Shown in pieces: positions 1 through 8,413 of a stretch of 36,312 nt of DNA (position 1 is the first letter of the stretch; every line of letters starts with the position of its first letter). The DNA is taken from positions 1-36,312 of the forward strand of contig QPIN01000039.1 in assembly GCA_003666385.1 (NCBI GenBank). The letters run 5' to 3'. The notes below the pieces were generated by a model. The model was not told the DNA's origin and made no database searches. It saw only the letters and a program-made list of their open reading frames with translations. Origin of the DNA: Methylococcales symbiont of Hymedesmia sp. n. MRB-2018. GTDB taxonomy: Bacteria > Pseudomonadota > Gammaproteobacteria > Methylococcales > Methylomonadaceae. A program made the position numbers and the translations under genes.

Positions 1-323
1 GGTGGATGAAGCGTTATGTTTTATTTCATGGTAAAAAACATCCTAAAGACATGGGTAAACTTGAAATTGAGGAGTTTTTAACTGATTTAGCGGTTAATCG
101 TAGTGTTTCACCTAGCACTCAAAATCAAGCTTTTAATGCCTTGTTATTTTTGTATGAGAAGGTTTTAGGGATTAGCATTAAAAATGAAAATATATCAGCT
201 TTACGCGCTAAGAAAAAAATACATATCCCAGCAGTGTTAACAATAGATGAGGTTAAAAGTGTGATTTTTAACTCTAAAGGGGTTTATCAATTAATGCTTA
301 AACTTATGTATGGCTGTGGTTTG
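1..323 (+). pseudogene. Truncated integron-type tyrosine recombinase (IntI-like)
   Basis: The reading frame enters from the left edge and carries the N-terminal SAM-like core-binding domain of an integron-type integrase. Recognisable stretches are HGKKHPKDMG, STQNQAFNALLFLYEKVLG and the start of the catalytic domain (PAVLTIDEV, LMYGCGL). Similarity stops at base 323, exactly where the first catalytic arginine (box I, GxR) should follow. The next 18 codons are unrelated and end at a stop at 378-380. The downstream bases contain short interspersed repeats, so an insertion or deletion probably removed the Arg-His-Arg-Tyr catalytic half. An enzyme lacking these residues cannot recombine DNA. The true 5' end is outside the window. 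The family call is from recognised motifs; the cause of the truncation is inferred. Confidence 0.75.
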
Positions 324-380
324 AGTGATACTTCAGGGTCAATATCACTTGATTTAGGGAAATCAAAGAAGGAAAAATGA

Positions 381-507
381 GGACAAAGGGAAATCAAGTT
401 ACTCTTGTATCTTACCCTGATGTAAAAATTTATTTTTCTTATGGGGATACTTCAGGTAGCGTTCCCTTATTATGCAGATAAAGCATAACGCCAAAATCAG
501 TGACTAT
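381..507. repeat. Non-coding stretch with interspersed repeat motifs
   Basis: This stretch between the broken integrase and the end of fadE has no gene. A 19-base motif at 400-418 (TACTCTTGTATCTTACCCT) recurs with one mismatch at 19207-19225. A second motif around 456-472 (GGTAGCGTTCCCTTAT) resembles the core of the 33-base repeat at 19153 and 20505. Eleven-base repeats (GATACTTCAGG) lie at about 328 and 446. A 6-bp hairpin (TTATGC/GCATAA, 470-488) lies just past fadE but has no T-run. The motifs resemble ends of small non-autonomous mobile elements; this is an inference. Confidence 0.45.
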
Positions 508-2964
508 TTAAAGTGGCAGTTTTTTTGTAAATTCAGGACTCTCTATAATCTGGGGTTTTGCAAGAGCCTCTCCACTAAAGTCATCTACTTCTATAGCTAA
601 ACTACGCATTCTTTCTGCCTCCTCAATTAAAGTCCGTTCCTCAACATTAATTATTTTATTATCTACTGCCAGCTTTAATACGCTTTCATCATATCCTTTA
701 GGTAACACTTTATTTTTCTGTGCCAGACGAATTTTCTTTTCTACTGGTATTGCCGCCAGTACAGCTTTAAAAGCACATTCAATACGCCCTGTTGCATCGT
801 CTTCTATTTCATTAATATAGATTCCTTGGGTTAAGCGGTCTCGTGCTTCCGTATCATTTAATAATATACTCGCTATTTGATGGGTTAATTTATCGCTAGG
901 CGAACAGTAGGGTTTTCCTAGAGGGAAAATGATCATTTTATTCACACACCAGGCAACAGCACTAAAAGGTAGTATTCGAGTAATTTCAAGCAGAGCTTGT
1001 TGTGCCAGAAAAATAGTCTGTTGTGTAGCCCAGTGCATTAATGGTAGATCATCTTCAGGACAGCCCTGATCTTCAAATTGTTTTAACACAGCCGAGCATA
1101 AATACAAATTACTGATAGCATCTGCAAACCGACCTGATATACGTTCTTTTCTTTTTAATGAACCACCCAATACGATGATGGCATAATCAGAAAGAAAGGC
1201 AAAACCAGCACTTAATCTGGCAATGGCTTGATAGTAAGTTTTGGTCTGCTCATTACCTGGTGTTTTGACAAATTTGGCATAGCTTATTGCTAGCCAAAAA
1301 CTGCTCACTTTATTACCCATGATAAAACCTATATGTTTGAATATAAGTTCATCAAATAACACCAGTGCTTTATTCTTATCCTTCATGTAAAGTGTTTTCA
1401 TTTCTTGATAAATGAGAGGATGACAACGGACAGCTCCTTGTCCAAATATCATCATTGTTCGGGTCAGAATATTTGCACCTTCCACGGTAATACAAACAGG
1501 AATAACCTGATAAAGCCTACCTAAGTAATTTTTAGGTCCTAGGCAAATACCAGAACCGCCTTGTATATCCATACCATCTGTAACGACTCGTCGCATACGT
1601 TCTGTTAATTCATATTTTATAATGGCTGATATTACTGAAGGTTTATGCCCTTGGTCTAAGGCAGATGCAGTGACTACTCTTGCGGCATTGATGATATAAG
1701 TCTCTCCTGCCATCCGTGCCAGAGGCTCTTCTATGCCTTCAAACTCACCAATTGAGAGATTAAATTGTTTGCGTATTCGAGAATATGCCCCCGTGTTTCG
1801 ACAGGTAAATTTTGAAGCACCTGCACTCAATGCTGGCAAAGAAATAGATCGACCTGTGGCCAATGACTGCATTAACATTTTCCAGCCATTCCCGACTTGA
1901 TCTAAGCCTCCCAAAATCCAGTCTATGGGAATAAAGACATCTTTCCCCCAGTTAGGTCCGTTTTGAAAAGCCGCATTAAGAGGAAAGTGTCTATTACCAA
2001 TACTCACACCCTTGGTATTGGCTGGAATTAAAGCAACGGTAATGCCGATATTTTCTTTATCCCCAATTAAATGCTCTGGATCATAAAGTTTAAATGCCAA
2101 GGCTATTACTGTCGCTACGGGAGCTAATGTGATATAACGCTTTTCCCAGTTTAAACGAATGCCTAATACCTTTTTTTTGTCTTTATGTGTGCCATAACAA
2201 ACAATTCCTGTGTCAGGAATAGCCCCTGCATCACTACCTGCATTTGGCCCTGTTAGGGCAAAACAGGGAATTTCCTGTCCTTTTGCTAAACGCGGTAAAT
2301 AATACTCTTTTTGTTGCTGTGTACCACAGGCTAATAACAATTTTGCAGGGCCTAGAGAATTTGGCACCATCACTGTTACTGCTGCACTGGAGCAGCGTGA
2401 GGAAATTTTCATCACAATTTCTGAGTGAGCAAAATGAGAAAAATCTAGGCCATCATATTTTTTGGGAATAATCATGCCACAAAACTTATTATCCTTAATA
2501 TAATCCCAAACAGATTCTGGTAAATCTTGTAATTTATGGGTGATTTCCCAATCATCCAACATGGCACACAAAGTTTCGACAGGACCATCAATAAAAGCCT
2601 GTTCTTCTTCTGTTAGCTGAGCGGCGGGTAAATTTAGCAAAACGTCCCAGTTAGGTCTTCCAGAAAACAGTTCTGCATCCCACCATGTACCCCCTGCATC
2701 CAATGCTTCTTGTTCGGTTTGAGATATTTCTGGTAATGCAGACCGCATCCACTTATATGCCGCTTTGCTGATTAGCTGTTGACGAATAACAGGCACATTA
2801 ACAACAATAGCAATAAATAAATAACTGCCCAACAAAACGGGATGAAAATTTTGGATGTTATACGCTATTAAAATAGCAGCCAAAACCAAGGTGCTTTTCA
2901 GTAACGCTATTTGCTGATAAACAAGGACTACGAAGGTTATTATGAATAATGCTAACCAAATCAT
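508..2964 (-). CDS. fadE: Acyl-CoA dehydrogenase FadE
   Basis: This enzyme performs the first step of fatty-acid beta-oxidation, FAD-dependent oxidation of acyl-CoA to trans-2-enoyl-CoA. At about 818 residues it matches the long, membrane-anchored gammaproteobacterial FadE type (E. coli 814). One or two hydrophobic N-terminal helices (residues ~1-40) precede the catalytic part. Hallmarks include DAGGTWWDAELF, GPVETLC, VPNSLGPAKLLL, CFALTGPNAGSDAGAIPDTG, KRYITLAPVATV, GIEEPLARMAG and VEGANILTRTMMIFGQGAVR. Two Met codons are possible. The AGGAG at 2973-2977 is only 2 nt from the ATG at 2970 but 8 nt from the ATG at 2964, so the second was chosen. It is the last gene of fadA-fadN-fadE, 84 nt after fadN, and a palindromic repeat sits in that gap. 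Confident call. Confidence 0.95.
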   Translation of the reverse strand: MIWLALFIITFVVLVYQQIALLKSTLVLAAILIAYNIQNFHPVLLGSYLFIAIVVNVPVIRQQLISKAAYKWMRSALPEISQTEQEALDAGGTWWDAELFSGRPNWDVLLNLPAAQLTEEEQAFIDGPVETLCAMLDDWEITHKLQDLPESVWDYIKDNKFCGMIIPKKYDGLDFSHFAHSEIVMKISSRCSSAAVTVMVPNSLGPAKLLLACGTQQQKEYYLPRLAKGQEIPCFALTGPNAGSDAGAIPDTGIVCYGTHKDKKKVLGIRLNWEKRYITLAPVATVIALAFKLYDPEHLIGDKENIGITVALIPANTKGVSIGNRHFPLNAAFQNGPNWGKDVFIPIDWILGGLDQVGNGWKMLMQSLATGRSISLPALSAGASKFTCRNTGAYSRIRKQFNLSIGEFEGIEEPLARMAGETYIINAARVVTASALDQGHKPSVISAIIKYELTERMRRVVTDGMDIQGGSGICLGPKNYLGRLYQVIPVCITVEGANILTRTMMIFGQGAVRCHPLIYQEMKTLYMKDKNKALVLFDELIFKHIGFIMGNKVSSFWLAISYAKFVKTPGNEQTKTYYQAIARLSAGFAFLSDYAIIVLGGSLKRKERISGRFADAISNLYLCSAVLKQFEDQGCPEDDLPLMHWATQQTIFLAQQALLEITRILPFSAVAWCVNKMIIFPLGKPYCSPSDKLTHQIASILLNDTEARDRLTQGIYINEIEDDATGRIECAFKAVLAAIPVEKKIRLAQKNKVLPKGYDESVLKLAVDNKIINVEERTLIEEAERMRSLAIEVDDFSGEALAKPQIIESPEFTKKLPL

Positions 2965-2990
2965 GATCATTTCTCCTAATAGAATTTATC

Positions 2991-3022
2991 CGTAGCGTGG
3001 ATAAGCGATAGCCCAATCCACC
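2991..3022. repeat. Small palindromic repeat between fadN and fadE
   Basis: The arms GTGGAT (2997-3002) and ATCCAC (3016-3021) form a hairpin within CGTAGCGTGGATAAGCGATA and the following bases. The sequence resembles the widespread 'GGTGGATAAGCG...ATCCACC' type of interspersed bacterial palindrome. Lying inside an operon, it could modulate fadE expression or mRNA stability. The function is inferred. Confidence 0.5.
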
Positions 3023-3048
3023 ATTTGTATAACTATAGGGTAGCTATA

Positions 3049-5361
3049 TTAATTTCTTAATGGTTTTCCCGTTTTCAACATATAAGTCAATCTATCCAGT
3101 GTACCCCGTTGTTTTACAATTTCGGTAAAAACCTGACATTCCAGATCCAGCATATCATTTTCCGTCAACGGTTCTAACATATCACAATCACCCCCGGTTA
3201 ATACCGTGGCTAATTGCGCTGCAATATGTACATCATATTCGCTCACTTTACCAACCATTCTAAGCCCTCTAACACTCATATCCAGTAGAACTTTTGCTGT
3301 TTTTCCTGGTAATTTATATGCAACGGGTTCTGCTACCTTGTAATTTTTACTCATAGCCAATGCCTTGGCTTTTGCATCCGCTAATAGCCGATTTTTATTC
3401 ATGCTAATACCATCTGTTTTAGCAAGAAAAAGGTTTGCCTTAGCCTCAACGGCTGATTTTGAAACCTGTGCAGTCGCTATCGTTTCAAAGGCTTTGATGA
3501 GCGGAGGAATGGGTCCGCCAAATGCTTTTATTTGCAGGCAACGACGGATATATTCTTTACAGCCACCCCAGCCTGGTATCAGGCCTACACCGACTTCAAC
3601 AAGACCAGTATATAATTCTGCATGTGCCTGAATAGCATCGCAATGTAATAAAATCTCACAACCACCACCCATAGCTAAACCAGTCGGGGCAGCAACAACA
3701 GGAAATGGTGCATATTTAACTGCCATAAAGGTTTGTTGCCCTTGCTTGATTAGGCTTTCCACACCCTCCCAGTTCTGTTCATTGATAGCTGCGGTTAGTA
3801 ACATTAGATTAGCACCAACAGAAAAGTTATCCGCTTCATTATGTATAACTAATGCTTTAAAATCGCTTTCAACAACTTTTAAACTATCTCTTAACAAGCT
3901 TAAAATATCCATATCAAAGGTGTTCATTTTGCTATGGAATTCAAAACAGGCGACAGCATCGCCAACATCCCACAAACTGGCTGATGTATTTTTTAACAAG
4001 GCTGGTTTTTGTAATTTACAATCAGACAATAATAAAACGCCTTCAGCTCTTTTAATAGATTGATAGTCACCTGCTATGGTTCTATATTCAAGCGTACCAG
4101 TACTGTGTTTATAAAAAGACCCTTTGGTTAAAATTTCAGGCACTTCCAACCCTTGTTGCCTGACTCTGTCAACAAACCAGTCAACACCCATTTTATCCAA
4201 TAACTGAAAAGGTCCCTGCTCCCAGTTATAACCTAGACACATGGCATCATCCACTGCGGTAATATCATCAGCAATTTCAGGCATAAGGCTGGCAGCATAA
4301 AGTAAGGTTTTAGAGATAACTGTCCAAGCATATTGACTGTATTTGTCATCCAGTGAAAGAAATGCAGTCAAGCCTTGTTTATCCGCAACCTTTAAGCAAT
4401 CCAGTACCGGTTTTTCACTCTTACTGTATTCTCCGCTGACCAAGTCAATGGATTCTTTGACACGTTTTCCCTCGGCTATATTTAAGCGATAAAAGCCCCC
4501 TTTACCTTTACGACCAATATAACCATCAACAATCATCTGCTTAAATAATTCGGGGATTTGATTTATCTGATAAAAAGCATCGCCTTCTGGTAATTGCCTC
4601 ATGCTTTGCATAATATGAGGAATCAAATCTAGCCCGACTAAGTCAAGCAAACCAAATACACCTGTTTTAGGAATACCTAGGGGAGCGCCCATTACTGCAT
4701 CAGCTTGCTCTACGGTCATGCCTTGTTTTAAAGCTTCTAACAAGCCACACTGAATCCAGTAAATACCTATTCTATTGGCAATAAAGCCAGTGCTGTCTTT
4801 ACACTCAACACAGCCTTTACCTAATTGAATAGTGGCAAACGATCTAACACTAGCAATCAGCCCCTTATTGGTTTCAGCACTGCTGACCAGTTCCAATAAC
4901 TGCATATAGCGAGGTGGATTAAAAAAGTGAGTAACCATAAATCGACTTTGAAATTCAGCCGAAAAACCTTTGATTAACTGCCTTAATGGAATAGTTGAAG
5001 TGTTTGAAGAAATAACGGCTTGTGGCTTGCACACTTTTTCTAATTGGTGGTACAGATTTTGTTTAATATCCAGATTTTCAACCACCGCTTCAATCACCCA
5101 ATCAGCATCGGCTAATAAAGATAAGTGATCTTCGATATTACCTGTACTAATTAATCGGGCATTTTTTTTATCCATTAACGCCGCAGGGTTGGATTTTAGT
5201 AACTTTTGAACAGCAGTATCTGCTATTACATTACGATTTTTATCCTCCCCAGGCGGAACAATATCTAATAAATAAACAGGAATACCTGCATTACTAACAT
5301 GGGCAGCAATATTCGCCCCCATCACTCCAGCACCGATAACTGCCACTTTTTCAATATTCAT
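3049..5361 (-). CDS. fadN: 3-hydroxyacyl-CoA dehydrogenase / enoyl-CoA hydratase (FadN-type)
   Basis: This is a bifunctional beta-oxidation enzyme of 770 residues. The N-terminal half is the NAD-dependent 3-hydroxyacyl-CoA dehydrogenase: Rossmann motif VIGAGVMG (residues ~8-15), SSNTST (118-123) and the catalytic His in VTHFFNPP (H145). The C-terminal part is a crotonase-fold enoyl-CoA hydratase: FSVGANL oxyanion-hole strand, then MGGGCE (E569) and GLVEVGVGLIPGWGG (E589), the two catalytic glutamates. The order dehydrogenase-then-hydratase is that of Bacillus FadN, the reverse of E. coli FadB/FadJ. An upstream in-frame Met exists at 5409. The ATG at 5361 is preferred because it overlaps the fadA TGA by one base and has GGAGG 7 nt upstream, indicating translational coupling. 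Confidence 0.93.
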   Translation of the reverse strand: MNIEKVAVIGAGVMGANIAAHVSNAGIPVYLLDIVPPGEDKNRNVIADTAVQKLLKSNPAALMDKKNARLISTGNIEDHLSLLADADWVIEAVVENLDIKQNLYHQLEKVCKPQAVISSNTSTIPLRQLIKGFSAEFQSRFMVTHFFNPPRYMQLLELVSSAETNKGLIASVRSFATIQLGKGCVECKDSTGFIANRIGIYWIQCGLLEALKQGMTVEQADAVMGAPLGIPKTGVFGLLDLVGLDLIPHIMQSMRQLPEGDAFYQINQIPELFKQMIVDGYIGRKGKGGFYRLNIAEGKRVKESIDLVSGEYSKSEKPVLDCLKVADKQGLTAFLSLDDKYSQYAWTVISKTLLYAASLMPEIADDITAVDDAMCLGYNWEQGPFQLLDKMGVDWFVDRVRQQGLEVPEILTKGSFYKHSTGTLEYRTIAGDYQSIKRAEGVLLLSDCKLQKPALLKNTSASLWDVGDAVACFEFHSKMNTFDMDILSLLRDSLKVVESDFKALVIHNEADNFSVGANLMLLTAAINEQNWEGVESLIKQGQQTFMAVKYAPFPVVAAPTGLAMGGGCEILLHCDAIQAHAELYTGLVEVGVGLIPGWGGCKEYIRRCLQIKAFGGPIPPLIKAFETIATAQVSKSAVEAKANLFLAKTDGISMNKNRLLADAKAKALAMSKNYKVAEPVAYKLPGKTAKVLLDMSVRGLRMVGKVSEYDVHIAAQLATVLTGGDCDMLEPLTENDMLDLECQVFTEIVKQRGTLDRLTYMLKTGKPLRN

Positions 5362-6500
5362 CAGATGGCCTCCAATATCGTTGCAATACCTTGCCCACCT
5401 CCAATACATTGTGTCGCCAGGGCATATTGCTTATTCTCTCTTTGCAATAGACTGGCAGCTTTCCCCACAATTCTTGCTCCTGTTGCACCTAATGGATGAC
5501 CTAATGCAATCGCCCCCCCATCTATATTCAATCTATCGGCAACAATGGGAAGATCCTTTAGAACGGCTAGAGATTGTGCAGCAAAAGCTTCATTTAACTC
5601 TACAATGTCAATCTCATCCAGTGCCAACCCTGCTCTTTGCAATGCTTTTTGAGTCGCAGCTACCGGACCAATCCCCATAATTTCTGGTGTACAGGCTGAT
5701 ACTGCAATGGATTTAATTCTGGCTGATTTATTAAGACCCTGTTTATCAGCATACTCTTCACTACAAACCAATACCGCTGAAGCACCATCAGTTAAAGGAG
5801 ATGAGGTGCCCGCCGTCACACTGCCTGCTGCATTAAAAGCAGGTTTTAATTCGCCTAATCCTTGCAAGGTAGATTCAGGACGTAAACAGCCATCTTTTAT
5901 AACTCTGCCTTGTTTTGTAGTGTCTATAGCGATAATTTCATCTTCAAAAAAACCTTGTTGCTGTGCTTTATCAGCTTTTGCCTGACTTTGTAAGGCAAAC
6001 GCATCTTGCATGGCACGACTTAACAAATATTTTTCAGCTAGGTTCTCAGCGGTATCTCCCATACTAATATAAGCTTGTGGATAAGATTGATAGAGTTCAG
6101 GATTGGGCATAAAATTATAGCCTCCCATAGGTACCCTTGACATAGATTCAATGCCGCCACAAATAAAAGCATCCCCTGCATTCATTTGTATGGCACCTGC
6201 TGCTATATGGATAGCTTGCATGGATGAGCCACAAAACCGGTTAACAGTCGTGCCTGCTACAGAAACAGGCAGCCCCGCTATTTGCACCACCAAGCGAGCA
6301 AGGTTCATCCCTTGCTCTGCTTCTGGAAAAGCACAACCTAAAATCAGATCCTCAATATCTTCTGGGTTGATAGAGACTTTAGCTAGTAACCCTTTAACCA
6401 CTTGGGCAATCAGATCATCAGGTCTTACACTAGCAAGCTGTCCTTTAAAAGCGGGGGTAAAAGGTGAACGACAATATTCGGTAATAACAACATGTTTCAT
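5361..6500 (-). CDS. fadA: Acetyl-CoA acyltransferase (thiolase) FadA
   Basis: This 3-ketoacyl-CoA thiolase of 379 residues catalyses the final thiolytic step of beta-oxidation. It carries the acyl-accepting cysteine in NRFCGSSMQA (C90), the histidine in GGAIALGHPLGATGAR (H335) and the second catalytic cysteine in ATQCIGGGQG (C365). The segment FNAAGSVTAGTSSPLTDGAS is the typical loop preceding the C-terminal half. The length is slightly below the usual ~390. It is the first gene of the minus-strand operon fadA-fadN-fadE, which encodes one full beta-oxidation cycle. GGAG lies 7 nt before the ATG. No fadD ligase or regulator gene is present here, so fatty-acid activation must be encoded elsewhere. 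Confidence 0.94.
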   Translation of the reverse strand: MKHVVITEYCRSPFTPAFKGQLASVRPDDLIAQVVKGLLAKVSINPEDIEDLILGCAFPEAEQGMNLARLVVQIAGLPVSVAGTTVNRFCGSSMQAIHIAAGAIQMNAGDAFICGGIESMSRVPMGGYNFMPNPELYQSYPQAYISMGDTAENLAEKYLLSRAMQDAFALQSQAKADKAQQQGFFEDEIIAIDTTKQGRVIKDGCLRPESTLQGLGELKPAFNAAGSVTAGTSSPLTDGASAVLVCSEEYADKQGLNKSARIKSIAVSACTPEIMGIGPVAATQKALQRAGLALDEIDIVELNEAFAAQSLAVLKDLPIVADRLNIDGGAIALGHPLGATGARIVGKAASLLQRENKQYALATQCIGGGQGIATILEAI

Positions 6501-6517
6501 AATCTTGCTCCTTCATA

Positions 6518-6561
6518 TATGTCTGTTGATTTATATGTCTGTTAACCCTAAGTATAGTCAA
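6518..6561 (-). promoter_or_regulatory. Candidate fadA promoter with duplicated operator-like box
   Basis: On the minus strand TTGACT (6561-6556) looks like a -35 element, with AT-rich -10 candidates (ACATAT/TATAAA) 17-20 nt further on. Overlapping the -10 region are two direct copies of AACAGACATATA in 15-base phase (about 6518-6529 and 6533-6544). A duplicated box over a promoter suggests a regulator site. It does not look like the FadR or PsrA consensus as known to me. All assignments here are by eye. Confidence 0.4.
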
Positions 6562-6599
6562 ATATCAGCGGTGCAAGTTCAAAGTCTATGGCTGATATT
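6561..6599. promoter_or_regulatory. 9-bp perfect inverted repeat in the fad/hsd divergent region
   Basis: AATATCAGC (6561-6569) and GCTGATATT (6591-6599) are perfect inverted arms separated by 21 bases, directly upstream of the candidate fadA -35 element. They could be a dimeric regulator site or an incidental hairpin. The 6600-6720 stretch beyond it holds no gene that I can recognise. Confidence 0.35.
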
Positions 6600-6724
6600 A
6601 CCTGCTTCACTCAATAACCCCAAAGCCTCTTCACTACTTTTAAAAGTCATGTCTTTTTCCAGTAACCTGCCTTTTAGCCATTTTTCATCAAATGAATTTG
6701 TATAATAAGTGCATAGCCTCTGTA

Positions 6725-6784
6725 TGATTATCTAAATTCAAGCAGTAAAAAACAAAAGCTAACTCAAAATATATTAGATAATCA
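6725..6784 (+). promoter_or_regulatory. 11-bp perfect inverted repeat in the hsdM leader
   Basis: TGATTATCTAA (6725-6735) and TTAGATAATCA (6774-6784) are perfect inverted arms with a 38-base A-rich spacer, ending 25 nt before the hsdM start. They may form a long-range stem-loop in the leader or an operator pair for the restriction-modification operon. A TATAAT at about 6702-6707 is a possible -10 box upstream. No controller gene is seen in the window. Confidence 0.45.
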
Positions 6785-6809
6785 CCAATCAATTTAACAA
6801 GGCAAAATA

Positions 6810-8297
6810 ATGCATAAAACCACCAAAGAAACCATTAATAATGTTGTCTGGAAGGCGTGCGATTCCTTTCGTGGCACGCTGGATGGCACACAATATAAAG
6901 ATTATGTATTAACGATGTTGTTTGTGAAATATTTGTCTGATTTTTATCGTGAAAAATTAGAGCAATTACACGACAAATACAAGGGTAAGCAAAATCGTAT
7001 TGCTAAAGCGATTAAATTAGAGAAGTTTATCCTTGATGAAAAATGTACTTTTGAATACTTACTTAGCAAAAAAGAGGCAAGTAATTTAGGCGAAGAAATT
7101 AACAAAATATTGCTCAACATTGAGGAACTCAACCCTGAAAAGTTAGAAGGAATTTTTAGAAGTATTGATTTTAATAACCAGACTAATTTAGGTAAAAGCA
7201 AAGAGCGAAACGCGATATTACGGCATTTATTAGAAGATTTTAACGATAAAAAACTAGATTTACGCCCCTCAATGCTAGCAGGCAATGATGTAATCGGTGA
7301 TGCATACGAGTATTTGATTGCACATTTTGCCTCTGATGCTGGCAAAAAAGGCGGCGAGTTTTTCACCCCAAGTCAAGTATCCACTTTATTAGCCAAATTA
7401 GCAGGTGCTAAAGAGGGTGCTAGAATTTATGACCCTGCTTGTGGCTCAGGTTCATTACTCATTAAGGCGGCTAAAGAAATCAACAGCGATAATTTTGCCC
7501 TATTTGGACAAGAAAAAAATGGACAAACCCAAACTCTAAGCCGAATGAATATGTTTTTACACGAGATTGGCGAGGCAGATATCCGCTGGGGTGATACCCT
7601 TAGAAACCCATTGCACCTAGTCGATGGGCATTTAATGAAGTTTGATATAGTCGTGGCTAATCCGCCATTTTCGCTGGATAAATGGGGCTATGACGAATTA
7701 GACAACGACACTTACCACCGTTTTGATTATGGCCTACCGCCCAAATCAAAAGGCGACTATGCTTTTGTATTGCACATGTTAGCCAGCCTCAACGCACAAG
7801 GCACAATGGGCGTGGTATTGCCGCATGGGGTGTTATTCAGAGGTGGCAGCGAGGGCAAAATTAGACAGCAGATTTTAGCCAATAACTTGCTTGATACCGT
7901 TATCGGCTTGCCCAGTAATTTGTTTTTTGGCACCTCAATCCCTGTGGCTATTTTGATTTTTAAGAAAAATAGAACTCCTAAAGACATTTTATTTATTGAT
8001 GCCAGCAAAGAATTTAGCAAAAATAAAAACCAAAATACACTTGAAGATACGCATATTAAAAAAATATTAACCACCTATAAAAACCGCTCTGAACTTGAAA
8101 AATACAGCCATATCGCCAGCCTCAAGGAAATTCAAACAAACGACTACAACCTAAACATACCCAGATATGTAGATACTTTTGAGCAAGAAGAGCCTGTAAA
8201 TATCGCCCAAACTAAGCAAGATATTGAAGCCCTAGAAAATGAATTAAAAGGCATTAAAAAACAGATGGCAGGCTATTTAGAGGAATTAGGATTATGA
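6810..8297 (+). CDS. hsdM: Type I restriction-modification DNA methyltransferase subunit HsdM
   Basis: This N6-adenine methyltransferase subunit of a type I R-M system has 495 residues, a normal family length. An N-terminal helical HsdM_N domain (residues ~8-150) is followed by the methylase domain. That domain has GGEFFTPSQV before the SAM-binding motif I DPACGSG (208-214) and the catalytic motif IV NPPF (284-287). The C-terminus is a coiled-coil-like helix (IEALENELKGIKKQMAGYLEELG) of the kind that contacts HsdS. An AAGG lies 7 nt upstream of the ATG. The stop overlaps the ATG of a 25-codon remnant (8294-8371) in an ATGA arrangement, so another gene was once coupled here. hsdS and hsdR follow at 8745 and 15309 with cargo between them. 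Confidence 0.96.
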   Translation: MHKTTKETINNVVWKACDSFRGTLDGTQYKDYVLTMLFVKYLSDFYREKLEQLHDKYKGKQNRIAKAIKLEKFILDEKCTFEYLLSKKEASNLGEEINKILLNIEELNPEKLEGIFRSIDFNNQTNLGKSKERNAILRHLLEDFNDKKLDLRPSMLAGNDVIGDAYEYLIAHFASDAGKKGGEFFTPSQVSTLLAKLAGAKEGARIYDPACGSGSLLIKAAKEINSDNFALFGQEKNGQTQTLSRMNMFLHEIGEADIRWGDTLRNPLHLVDGHLMKFDIVVANPPFSLDKWGYDELDNDTYHRFDYGLPPKSKGDYAFVLHMLASLNAQGTMGVVLPHGVLFRGGSEGKIRQQILANNLLDTVIGLPSNLFFGTSIPVAILIFKKNRTPKDILFIDASKEFSKNKNQNTLEDTHIKKILTTYKNRSELEKYSHIASLKEIQTNDYNLNIPRYVDTFEQEEPVNIAQTKQDIEALENELKGIKKQMAGYLEELGL

Positions 8298-8371
8298 CTA
8301 AAAAAATAAAATTATTTAAAAATCAAAAATTTAGAACCTATTGGAACAAAGAAAACCCCAGTTGTTTATAA
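8294..8371 (+). pseudogene. 25-codon remnant of a Bro-N/DinD-like gene fused to the hsdM stop
   Basis: ATG at 8294 overlaps the hsdM TGA (ATGA). The short frame encodes MTKKIKLFKNQKFRTYWNKE and five more residues, then stops. The pattern K-I-x-L-F-x-x-x-x-x-R-x-x-W resembles the first strand of phage antirepressor-like (Bro-N) proteins that often sit inside type I R-M operons. I read it as the 5' scar of a lost gene. A 6-bp hairpin (CAGTTG 8359-8364 / CAACTG 8380-8385) follows. The family assignment rests on a very short segment. Confidence 0.4.
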
Positions 8372-8413
8372 ATTGTAAGCAACTGAAAATACGTTTAAGC
8401 AAGGGAACAAGCA

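Noticed and set aside
3365..4063. Plus-strand open frames inside fadN
   Set aside because: They are antisense shadows of a well-supported minus-strand enzyme and resemble no family.
5361..5409. Longer fadN start (MYWRWARYCNDIGG...)
   Set aside because: The added residues lie inside fadA and break the normal N-terminus. The ATG at 5361 has GGAGG and a coupled stop/start.
6151..6705. 184-residue plus-strand frame over the fadA start
   Set aside because: Most of it is antisense to fadA, and the composition is not protein-like. There is no ribosome site.
7757..8074. Minus-strand frame inside hsdM
   Set aside because: It is a shadow of HsdM, whose motifs are intact.
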